DNA from: Myxococcales bacterium
Lineage (GTDB): Bacteria > Myxococcota_A > Polyangia > Polyangiales > Houyiibacteriaceae
Reading direction: 5' to 3'
NCBI GenBank assembly: GCA_019637115.1
Contig: JAHBWH010000053.1
Location: 1-46,798 of the forward strand
Length of the DNA: 46,798 nt
How positions within the stretch are numbered: position 1 is the stretch's first letter; every line of letters begins with the position of its first letter. The translations under genes and the position numbers were made by a program. A model generated the notes under the pieces. It did not search any database. It saw only the letters and a list, made by a program, of their open reading frames with translations, and was not told the origin of the DNA. Of this stretch, positions 40,729 through 46,798 are shown one piece after another.

Positions 40729-40849
40729 CCCGCCTCGCGGAAGCGGGCTCGGCCGCGGAGCGCCCTCAGAGCCCGCTCGCGGAAGCGGGCTCGGACGCCG
40801 AACGCTCTCAGAGCCCGCTCGGGGAAGCGAGCTCGACCGCCGATCGCCC
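40729..40849. terminator. Triple hairpin repeat between convergent genes
   Basis: Three tandem copies of a unit of about 41 nt, each starting with an AGCCCGCT-CGCGGA-AGCGGGCT-type hairpin (near-perfect in copies 1 and 2, degraded in copy 3) and ending CCCTCAGA. It separates the convergent exported-protein and prs genes and is placed to stop transcription from both sides. Confidence 0.6.
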
Positions 40850-41800
40850 TCAGACGAAGAGCGAGCTGACCGAGTCGCTGTGGTGAATGCGCTTGATCGC
40901 CTCACCGAGCAGCTTCGCGACCGACAGCACGCAGAACTTGCCCGAGGCCTTCGCTTCGGCCGTGAGCGGGATCGAGTCGGTCACGATGACCTCCTCGAGC
41001 GGCGACGCCACGATCCGCTCGATCGCCGGCCCCGAGAGCACGGCGTGGGTCGCGGCGGCGAAGATGCGCCTCGCCCCCTTCTCCTGCAGCGCACGCGCGG
41101 CGTTGGTGATCGTGCCCGCCGTGTCGATGATGTCGTCGAGGAGCACGCAGTCGCGGTCCTTCACGTCACCGATGATGTGCATGATCTCGGAGATGTTCGC
41201 CTTCGGCCGCCGCTTGTCGATGATCGCGAGCTCGGCCCCGACCCGCTTGGCGTAGGCGCGCGTCCGCTCCACGCCGCCCGCGTCCGGAGACACGAAGACG
41301 GGCGCGGGGTCGCCCGAGAAACGCGGCCGCATATGCTCGAGAAAGACGGGCATCGCGTAGAGGTGATCGAAGGGGACGTTGAAGAACCCCTGGATCTGGC
41401 CCGCGTGCAGGTCCATCGCGACGACGCGGTTGATGCCGGAGGCCGTGAGCAGATCGGCCACGAGCTTCGCGGTGATCGGCGTGCGAGGGGCCGCCTTTCG
41501 ATCCTGTCGCGCGTAGCCGTAGTACGGCATGACCGCGGTGATGGAGCCCGCCGAGGCGCGCTTGAGCGCGTCGGTCATGACGAGCAGCTCCATCAGGTGA
41601 TCGTTCACCGGCGCGCAGGTGGGCTGGATGATGTAGACGTCCACGCCCCGGACGTTCTCGAGGATCTCCGTGAACACCTCGCCGTCCGAGAAGCGCGCGT
41701 TCTTGACACGGCCGAGCGGGAGCTCGAGGTAGCTCGCGATCGACTCGGCGAGGGGGAGGTTGGCGCTGCCGGAGAACACGCAGGTCGACTTGAACACCAT
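40850..41800 (-). CDS. prs: Ribose-phosphate pyrophosphokinase (PRPP synthetase)
   Basis: A 316-aa class I PRPP synthetase of standard length that makes phosphoribosyl pyrophosphate from ribose 5-phosphate and ATP. Motifs: [17 protein letters not shown] and [11 protein letters not shown] at the N-terminus, [10 protein letters not shown] (catalytic flexible-loop region), [13 protein letters not shown] (cation site), and the PRPP loop [18 protein letters not shown] precedes the ATG at 41800. Expressed alone from the promoter at 41907-41935. PRPP feeds purine synthesis, linking it loosely to the GuaB1-like gene in this window. Confidence 0.97.
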   Translation of the reverse strand: MVFKSTCVFSGSANLPLAESIASYLELPLGRVKNARFSDGEVFTEILENVRGVDVYIIQPTCAPVNDHLMELLVMTDALKRASAGSITAVMPYYGYARQDRKAAPRTPITAKLVADLLTASGINRVVAMDLHAGQIQGFFNVPFDHLYAMPVFLEHMRPRFSGDPAPVFVSPDAGGVERTRAYAKRVGAELAIIDKRRPKANISEIMHIIGDVKDRDCVLLDDIIDTAGTITNAARALQEKGARRIFAAATHAVLSGPAIERIVASPLEEVIVTDSIPLTAEAKASGKFCVLSVAKLLGEAIKRIHHSDSVSSLFV

Positions 41801-41906
41801 GAGTCTCCTCGCTGCCTTCCCCCGCTGAGGGCGATTCCTCGCCAAACGCGGGCCATTCCGCCATCGCGCGGTCGCCGCACCACCTGGGGGCCGCCGATCG
41901 CGCCGA

Positions 41907-41935
41907 TGGGTAGCAACCGCCCTCGGGGGTGTCAA
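41907..41935 (-). promoter_or_regulatory. Housekeeping promoter of prs (TTGACA-N17-TACCCA)
   Basis: On the minus strand TTGACA (41935-41930), a 17-nt spacer and TACCCA (41912-41907) followed by T. The -35 is a perfect consensus. The start point would be near 41900, giving a leader of about 100 nt that ends with GAGGAG before prs. The remaining intergenic DNA to 42269 shows no gene. Confidence 0.65.
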
Positions 41936-42269
41936 ACGGGATCCGAGTCCGTGACGCGGCGACCTCGAAAAGAGGCGTTCGGAGGGGGCTCGAGCGGGGC
42001 GACGGATCGCCTCGAGACCCCCCGAGATCGCCCGAACCGAGCTGCGGCCAACGAGGCCACCGGGCGTCGCTTTGGCGCGCATCCCCTTGAGCCCACGAGG
42101 GAATCGGCGGCTCACGGTCGACACACCCTCGAGGCCCCCGCGAGGCCGCGCGTCGCTTCTCGGGCCTCCGCGATTGCGCTCGTCGGCCAGCCTCGTCATC
42201 GTCGCGGCCACGTCGAGGGAGCGTTGCCGTCCACGCTGGCCCACCACCTCGACGATTTCGGGAGGAACG

Positions 42270-43073
42270 ATGTCCGTCACCGTCACGCTCGTCACGGATC
42301 GACCCACTTTTGCGCCGGTGTGGCGCGACGCGCTCCAGCGCCACGACTTCGCGATGAGCCTTCGTGAGCCGGCGTCCCTCGGCCGCTTCCCCGTTCAGGG
42401 GACCGTCGTCGTCTTCGATGCGGCGGCGGATGGCCTCGACGAGGACGATCTCCTCAGCGGCGTCGGGTACGTCCGCGCGGCCGGCGGCGTCGCCGTCGTG
42501 TACGTCGAGGGCGAGATCGAGCCGATCGTCGAAGAGATCTGCGCAGGGTGCGTCGCGCGCTCCCCGAGCGACGTCGACCGCGTCGCGCGCAACCTCGCGC
42601 GCCGCCTGGACGCCGATCGCGCCAAGCGCTTCGAGTTCGTGACGGTCGCGCCGAGCGACGACGAGATCCTCGCGATCCTCGGCGACGGGCACTCGACCCT
42701 GGTCAAGCGGCCGCTCGGCGCCGAAGACGACGGCAGCGAGGTCGTCGCGATCGCGCTGGCGGACGACGCGACGCACGCGACGCTCGAGCTGCAGAGCGGC
42801 GCCGAGCTCGTGCTGCACGTCGAGAGCTTCGGCGCGACGCACACCAACGGCGCGAGCATGCCCATCGACGGCGCCCGCCTGGGCGCGCGTCTGCGCGCGC
42901 TCCGGCTCGAGGCGGGCCTCACGCAGGCCGAGCTCGCTCGGCGCACGGGCATCCACCGCCCCAACATCGCCCGCGTCGAGGCGGGGCGCCACACGCCCTC
43001 GCTCGAGACGCTCACGCGCCTCGCGACCGCGATCGGCGTCCCCGCGACGCGCGTCCTCGCCGCGGAGGCCTGA
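42270..43073 (+). CDS. XRE-family regulator with C-terminal HTH
   Basis: A 267-aa protein. The C-terminal about 65 residues are a clear XRE/Cro helix-turn-helix ([40 protein letters not shown]). The N-terminal about 120 residues alternate strands and helices ([42 protein letters not shown]), resembling a degenerate receiver or sensor fold; a middle beta segment (about 130-190) resembles a small DUF2442-like domain. GGAGGAACG precedes the ATG. It is divergent from prs, and a strong terminator follows. Target genes unknown. Confidence 0.83.
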   Translation: MSVTVTLVTDRPTFAPVWRDALQRHDFAMSLREPASLGRFPVQGTVVVFDAAADGLDEDDLLSGVGYVRAAGGVAVVYVEGEIEPIVEEICAGCVARSPSDVDRVARNLARRLDADRAKRFEFVTVAPSDDEILAILGDGHSTLVKRPLGAEDDGSEVVAIALADDATHATLELQSGAELVLHVESFGATHTNGASMPIDGARLGARLRALRLEAGLTQAELARRTGIHRPNIARVEAGRHTPSLETLTRLATAIGVPATRVLAAEA

Positions 43074-43093
43074 GCCCACGGCAGCATCGACGG

Positions 43094-43117
43094 AGGCCCG
43101 AGCCAGCGCTCGGGCCT
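43094..43117 (+). terminator. Intrinsic-type terminator after the XRE gene
   Basis: AGGCCCGAGC (43094-43103), a 4-nt loop, and GCTCGGGCCT (43108-43117) form a perfect 10-bp GC-rich stem followed by TCGTCGTT. The T-run is poor but the stem is strong and lies 20 nt after the stop codon. Confidence 0.75.
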
Positions 43118-43148
43118 TCGTCGTTCCGTCGGGTTGGAACACCGAACC

Positions 43149-43406
43149 GGACTCGGACGGACTCGGACGGACTCGGACTCGGACTCGGACTCGGACTCGG
43201 ACTCGGAATCGGACTCGGAATCGGACTCGGACTCGGACTCGGACTCGGAATCGGACTCGGAATCGGACTCGGACTCGGACTCGGAATCGGACTCGGACTC
43301 GGAATCGGACTCGGACTCGGAATCGGACTCGGAATCGGACTCGGACTCGGAATCGGACTCGGAATCGGACTCGGAATCGGACTCGGAAATCGGACTCGGA
43401 ATCGGA
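43149..43406. repeat. GGACTC/GGAATC hexamer satellite, about 40 units
   Basis: About 40 units of GGACTC with GGAATC interspersed, never two GGAATC together. Both unit types contain GANTC (GACTC or GAATC). Only two 4-nt GGAC insertions at the left edge and one 7-nt GGAAATC break the period. It lies between the XRE terminator and the promoter of the M74 gene; open frames reading DSDSES or GLGIGL through it are not proteins. Confidence 0.95.
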
Positions 43407-43420
43407 CACGCGCCGGACAT

Positions 43421-43450
43421 TTGGGGGCGACGCGGCGCTCGCGCTACGAT
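43421..43450 (+). promoter_or_regulatory. Putative promoter of the M74 gene (TTGGGG-N18-TACGAT)
   Basis: TACGAT (43445-43450) lies 6 nt before the GTG at 43457, with TTGGGG 18 nt upstream of it. No Shine-Dalgarno is present, so a leaderless mRNA is predicted. The GANTC satellite ends 15 nt upstream of the -35. Confidence 0.5.
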
Positions 43451-43456
43451 CCACCC

Positions 43457-44308
43457 GTGCGCCTCGTCGCGATCGCCGTCCCCCTCGTCCTCGCCGCGTG
43501 CGCGTCGCGCGCGCCGACGCAGACCACCGTCTCGCACGGCGACACGGCGGACGGCTGGCTCGAGAACGGCGTCCCGATCGCGGATCGCGGCGAGGGCTAC
43601 ATCCGCGCGCGGCCCGGCGAGAGCACCCGCTTCGGGACCCCCGCGATGGTCTCGCTCATCGAGCGGTCCGCCGCGGAGGTCGCGCGCGCCTTCCCAGGCG
43701 GCGCACCGCTCCGCGTCGGCGATCTCTCGGCCCCGCAGGGAGGCCGACACAGCCGCCACCGGAGCCACCGCAACGGGCGCGACGTCGACCTCATCTTCTA
43801 CGCGACCGACCCGGCCGGACGTGCCGTGCCCGGCCGGGGCTTCGTCGCCTACGATCGCCACGGCGTCGGGGTCGTGCCGCCGGAGCTTCGAGAGCAGAGC
43901 GGCGAGATCCTCCGCTTCGACGACGCCCGCAACTGGCACCTCGTCCGCACGATGTTGCTCGACCGCGAGGTCGAGGTGCAGTGGATCTTCTGCTCGCACG
44001 GCGTGAAGGCGCGGCTCCTCGCCTGGGCGGCCGCGCACGAGCCCGACCCCGAGGCGCTCTTTCGGGCCGCGTGGATCCTGCAGCAGCCCTCGCGCGGCGC
44101 CCCCCACGACGACCACTTCCACGTCAGGATCGCCTGCGACCTCGACGAAGCCGCCGCGCCCTTCGACGCCTGCCGCGATCGCGGCCCGGTCTGGTCGTGG
44201 TGGCGCGACGCCGTCGCGAAGCGCGACGCTTACGCGCCCCTCGACGATCTCGGCCTGGTCGAGGCGCTCCTCGACGAGGCCCCCGACCTCCGCCTCGCGG
44301 CGCGCTGA
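43457..44308 (+). CDS. M74-type (MepA-like) murein endopeptidase lipoprotein
   Basis: A 283-aa lipoprotein (lipobox LAAC, Cys15). The catalytic zinc pattern of penicillin-insensitive murein endopeptidase is present: [11 protein letters not shown] with His104 and Asp111, and HDDHFHVRI with His220/His222 near the C-terminus. MepA cleaves the D-Ala-DAP crossbridge of peptidoglycan; membrane anchoring would place it at the cell wall. The GTG start follows the TACGAT box. A frame extending far upstream is translation of the satellite. Confidence 0.88.
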   Translation: MRLVAIAVPLVLAACASRAPTQTTVSHGDTADGWLENGVPIADRGEGYIRARPGESTRFGTPAMVSLIERSAAEVARAFPGGAPLRVGDLSAPQGGRHSRHRSHRNGRDVDLIFYATDPAGRAVPGRGFVAYDRHGVGVVPPELREQSGEILRFDDARNWHLVRTMLLDREVEVQWIFCSHGVKARLLAWAAAHEPDPEALFRAAWILQQPSRGAPHDDHFHVRIACDLDEAAAPFDACRDRGPVWSWWRDAVAKRDAYAPLDDLGLVEALLDEAPDLRLAAR

Positions 44309-44384
44309 CTCGGTCGCACTCGGGCGCGCTCGACGCGGGCGGGGCTTACCGCACCGTGGGCTCGGCCGACGGCCCCAGTCCCGA

Positions 44385-44520
44385 GACGCTGTCCCAAGAC
44401 GCTGTCCCAAGACGCTGTCCCAAGACGCTGTCCCAAGACGCTGTCCCAAGACGCTGTCCCAAGACGCTGTCCCAAGACGCTGTCCCGAGACGCTGTCCCA
44501 AGACGCTGTCCCAAGACGCT
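44385..44520. repeat. 13-nt minisatellite GACGCTGTCCCAA
   Basis: Eleven GACGCT occurrences at an exact 13-nt period (10 full units), with a single A-to-G change in two units. Located 71 nt before the start of the TPR gene. Confidence 0.95.
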
Positions 44521-44591
44521 CACGCCCCCGGGTTGACCCTGGGCCGCAGGGACGTAGCTTTGGCGGCCGGCGCCCCCGCCGCCCACCGACC

Positions 44592-45566
44592 ATGGCCAGA
44601 GAACCCCGAGACCTCGATCCCCTCAACGCCCACCTCGACCGCGCGTGGGACCTCGTCTCGGAGGGCGACTTCGATGGCGCGCTCGACGCGGCGCAGAAGT
44701 CCCTCGAGATCGACGAGGCGTCTCCCGAGGCCCACAACCTCATGGGCTACGTGCTCGCCGCTGCTGGCCACCTCGAGCCCGCGATAGCCCACTACCGCGA
44801 GGCCATCGAGCTCGACGCGAGCTTCTTCGAGGCGATGCTCAACGCCGCCGAGGCCTACCTGCAGCTCGACCAGATCCAAGAGGCGCTCGCGATGGCGAGC
44901 GACGCCACCGACGTCGCGCACACCCACGACGAGCGCGCCGACGCGCTGCTCCTGCAGATCGACGCGCTCCTCGCGGCGGGCCGTCGCGAAGAGGCCGAAG
45001 AGCTCGTGCGCGATCTGCCGGAGGGTCCCTTCGAGAACCCCTCGCTCGACTTCCTCGTCGGCCGCGCCCTCTACGAGACGGGCGACATCGAGGGCGCGTC
45101 GATCCGCATCGAGCAGGCTGCGGGCTCGGGATCGATGGACCCCGACGTGCACTATTACCTCGGCCTCGTGCGCGAGAACCGGGGCGATCTCCGTGGCGCG
45201 GTCGCGGCGTTCCTCCAAGCGCGCGACCTCGAGCTCGAGACCGGGCGGCCCCCGTGGTCCGAGCCCATTCCCCGCTTCGAGCGGCGCGTGCTCGCCGCCA
45301 TCCGCTCGCTCGAGGGCGGCCTCGGCGACAAGCTCGACGGCGCGCTCGTGCTCGTCGACGAGGTCCCGGGCGCGGAGGTCGTCAGCGAGGGCATCGATCC
45401 CCGCGCGCCGCTCCTCCTCGACGACCTCCCGCTCGCCGACGGCAGCCAGCTCCGCCGCTGCTTCGTCTACCAGCGCAACGTGGAGCGGCTCTCGACCGGC
45501 CCCGAGCACGCACAAGAGGTGCTCACGCGCCTCTTCGCCGAAGAGATCCCGCGCGCCTTCGAGTGA
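44592..45566 (+). CDS. TPR protein with a degenerate metallopeptidase-like C-terminus
   Basis: A 324-aa cytoplasmic protein. Five or six TPR-type helix pairs run from about residue 10 to 210 (ALDAAQKSLEIDEASPEAHN, AIAHYREAIELDASFFEAML, VHYYLGLVRENRGDLRGAVA). The C-terminal about 110 residues (LDGALVLVDEVPGAEVV, SEGIDPRAPLLL, FVYQRNVERL, EVLTRLFAEEIPRAF) follow the pattern of the minimal zincin-like DUF1025 metallopeptidase fold, but the position where HExGH is expected reads FAEEIPRAF at the very end, so there is no zinc site. Probably a non-catalytic scaffold. No Shine-Dalgarno close to the ATG. Confidence 0.82.
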   Translation: MAREPRDLDPLNAHLDRAWDLVSEGDFDGALDAAQKSLEIDEASPEAHNLMGYVLAAAGHLEPAIAHYREAIELDASFFEAMLNAAEAYLQLDQIQEALAMASDATDVAHTHDERADALLLQIDALLAAGRREEAEELVRDLPEGPFENPSLDFLVGRALYETGDIEGASIRIEQAAGSGSMDPDVHYYLGLVRENRGDLRGAVAAFLQARDLELETGRPPWSEPIPRFERRVLAAIRSLEGGLGDKLDGALVLVDEVPGAEVVSEGIDPRAPLLLDDLPLADGSQLRRCFVYQRNVERLSTGPEHAQEVLTRLFAEEIPRAFE

Positions 45567-45606
45567 AGGCGCAGACAGCTGCGCGAAGACCACCGCCAAC
45601 GGCGAA

Positions 45607-45785
45607 GCCGCTCACCACCGACGGCGAAAGACGCTCACCGCCGACGGTGACGCGCTCACCACCGACGGAGAAGACGCTCACCACCGACGGCGAAGCCGCT
45701 CACCACCGACGGCGAAGACGCTCACCACCGACGGAGAAGACGCTCACCCGCCGGCTCCTACCGAAGGCGCTCACCGCCGACGGCT
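45607..45785. repeat. 22-nt minisatellite GCTCACCACCGACGGCGAAGAC
   Basis: About eight copies, four of them exact to within one or two bases with a strict 22-nt period (about 45654-45748), the outer ones diverged. Fills the gap between the convergent TPR and pseudouridine synthase genes. No unique spacers, so not CRISPR. Confidence 0.9.
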
Positions 45786-46537
45786 CACGGCGTGTCGAGC
45801 GCGTCCGGCTCCCCACCAAGCCCCCACCACGCGCTCGCGAAGTCCTCGGGGACGGCGGAGGTCACCTCGAGCGTGGCGCCTGGCCGAGCGACGTCGGGGA
45901 GCACGAGCGTCGCGCAGTGCAGCATCACCCTCCGCGCGGTCACGACGCGGCCGTCGTCACGGACGAGACGCCGGGGCCCGCCGTAGATCACGTCACCGAA
46001 GAGCGGCGCGCCCGCGTGGGCCGCGTGCACGCGGAGCTGGTGGGTGCGGCCAGTCTCGGGATGAAGCGCGAGCAGCGCGCCCGCGGGGGCGCTCGCGCGC
46101 AGCGCGTAGCGGGTCGCCGCCGACCGGGCGCGACGCTCGGGCGGCAGCGCCGCCGGATCGGTGACGACCACGCGGCGCCGCTTGTCCTGCGGGTCGATCG
46201 CGAGCGCGGCCTCCCACCGCCCCTCGGCCGGCGCTGGCGCCTGCGCGACGAGCGCGAGGTAGAGTCGCCGGTACGTCCCGTCGCGGCGCGCGGCCAGGAG
46301 CGCGTCGTTCGCCTCGCGTGTGCGGGCGAAGGTGACGAGGCCAGTGACTTCGGCGTCGAGGCGCGAGGTCGCGTGCAGCCGCGGCGCCTCCGGGTCGAGC
46401 GTCGCGACGAGCTGCGTGAGCGCGAGCTCGTCGCCCGGCGTGGTCGTGGCCAGCCCGCTCGGCTTCTCGACGACCAACAGGTGCGCGTCGCGGTGCGCGA
46501 TGCGGATCGCGCTCGGCTCCATCGCGACGCGCCTCAT
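45785..46537 (-). CDS. RluA-family RNA pseudouridine synthase
   Basis: A 250-aa pseudouridine synthase. The catalytic loop is HATSRLDAEVTGLVTF with Asp61 (family consensus HRLDxxTSG; here the first His is replaced by Ser and Ala follows the Asp). The later HPETGRTHQLRVHAAHAGAPLFGD is the standard RluA C-terminal motif. No S4 domain, so substrate could be tRNA or 23S rRNA. The ATG overlaps the stop of the upstream PEP-utilising gene by 4 nt (46534-46537). Confidence 0.9.
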   Translation of the reverse strand: MRRVAMEPSAIRIAHRDAHLLVVEKPSGLATTTPGDELALTQLVATLDPEAPRLHATSRLDAEVTGLVTFARTREANDALLAARRDGTYRRLYLALVAQAPAPAEGRWEAALAIDPQDKRRRVVVTDPAALPPERRARSAATRYALRASAPAGALLALHPETGRTHQLRVHAAHAGAPLFGDVIYGGPRRLVRDDGRVVTARRVMLHCATLVLPDVARPGATLEVTSAVPEDFASAWWGLGGEPDALDTP

Positions 46538-46798
46538 CCGTGACCGACGAGCGTGGGGGCCGCCGACGCCTCGGCGACCGCCTCGACCAGGTGCACCTCG
46601 CCGCGGTCTCCGTCGAGCCGCACGCGATCCCCCGTCCTCAAGGTCGCCATGCCGTGCTTCACGTTGACGACCGCGGGGACGCCGTACTCGCGCAGCACGA
46701 TCGAAGCGTGCGAGAGCGGGCCGCCGAGATCCGTCACGACCGCGCTGGCGACCAAGAAGAGCGGCGACCAGCCGACGTCGGCCTGCGCGACGACGAGG
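46534..46798 (-). CDS. PEP-utilising enzyme, C-terminal mobile (phosphohistidine) domain, partial
   Basis: The last 87 residues of a protein that continues past the right edge of the window. The sequence ADVGWSPLF, then TDLGGPLSHASIVLREYGVPAVV, is the swivelling phosphohistidine domain of PEP synthase, pyruvate phosphate dikinase or rifampicin phosphotransferase relatives; the His in LSHASI is the phospho-carrier. Which enzyme it is cannot be told without the N-terminal part. Coupled to the pseudouridine synthase. Confidence 0.85.
   Translation of the reverse strand, partial: LVVAQADVGWSPLFLVASAVVTDLGGPLSHASIVLREYGVPAVVNVKHGMATLRTGDRVRLDGDRGEVHLVEAVAEASAAPTLVGHG

Noticed and set aside
41801-42307. 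N-terminal extension of prs
   Set aside because: PRPP synthetases start at MVFKST-like sequence; the extension overlaps the promoter TTGACA-N17-TACCCA.
43134-44006. Asp-Ser/Glu-Ser repeat protein resembling a surface adhesin
   Set aside because: The DSDSES stretch is the GGACTC satellite read in one frame; no signal peptide, and the end overlaps the M74 gene out of frame.
45607-45785. CRISPR-like array
   Set aside because: Units are contiguous at 22 nt with no unique spacers and no cas gene nearby.
1-46798. tRNA, rRNA, insertion sequence or prophage
   Set aside because: Looked for by eye on both strands; no tRNA-like CCA arms, no transposase or integrase motifs and no terminal inverted repeats with target duplications were seen.

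Overview
The window is GC-rich chromosomal DNA (about 70% or more GC by eye) that looks like a myxobacterium, probably Polyangiales/Sandaracinaceae-like. Support comes from several lipoproteins whose mature N-terminus is a D/A/G-rich linker after a lipobox Cys, a MYXO-CTERM tail on a copper-oxygenase-like protein (10267-11058), a MopE-like EF-hand protein (8212-9777), a Ser/Thr kinase (31958-33673), a roadblock/LC7 protein, and strong third-position GC bias. Most long Arg/Pro/Ala-rich open frames are antisense shadows of real genes. I see no tRNA, rRNA, CRISPR array, integrase or transposase.

Layout. 1-970: hexanucleotide satellites. 975-3691 (minus): pirin, a small unknown protein, and a tandem-DsbA lipoprotein. 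3875-7078 (plus): XPB-family helicase, its DUF790/Bax1-type nuclease partner, and a small GNAT. 7274-9777: TPR membrane protein translationally coupled to a MopE-like lipoprotein. 10005-12668 (minus): PHP-type lipoprotein, LPMO-like protein and DUF167 protein, all overlapping. 12996-14441: GuaB1-type IMPDH/GMP reductase relative. 14572-19728: a sulfur module with a SulP permease and two YeeE/YedE half-proteins on the minus strand, divergent from an MBL hydrolase and a persulfide dioxygenase-rhodanese fusion that lie behind a sigma54-type promoter. 20922-23673: methyltransferase, bacterial sugar transferase and an archaeal-type (type II) GAPDH-like protein. 23884-31638: hydrolase lipoprotein, a Mur ligase without its N-terminal domain, a WDPSGEC-repeat lipoprotein, a small secreted protein and a penicillin-acylase lipoprotein. 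31958-36963: kinase, amidohydrolase, coiled-coil protein and roadblock protein. 37318-41800: RarA, SprT-like metallopeptidase, an exported protein and PRPP synthetase. 42270-46798: XRE regulator, M74-type endopeptidase lipoprotein, TPR protein, RluA pseudouridine synthase and the 3' end of a PEP-utilising enzyme that runs off the window.

Three signals go beyond gene calling. First, minisatellites of 6, 10-13, 13, 14, 15, 22 and about 41 nt fill many intergenic gaps, and the same GGACTC and CGTCCA/CGTGCG hexamers recur at separate loci. The largest GGACTC array keeps GANTC intact in nearly every unit. Second, six genes have a TANNNT box 6-9 nt before the start codon and no Shine-Dalgarno sequence, which suggests leaderless transcripts; prs in contrast has a TTGACA-N17-TACCCA promoter and a Shine-Dalgarno sequence. 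Third, the sulfur cluster has a good -24/-12 element with upstream repeats spaced three helical turns apart, which would fit control by a sulfane-sulfur-responsive enhancer-binding protein encoded elsewhere.
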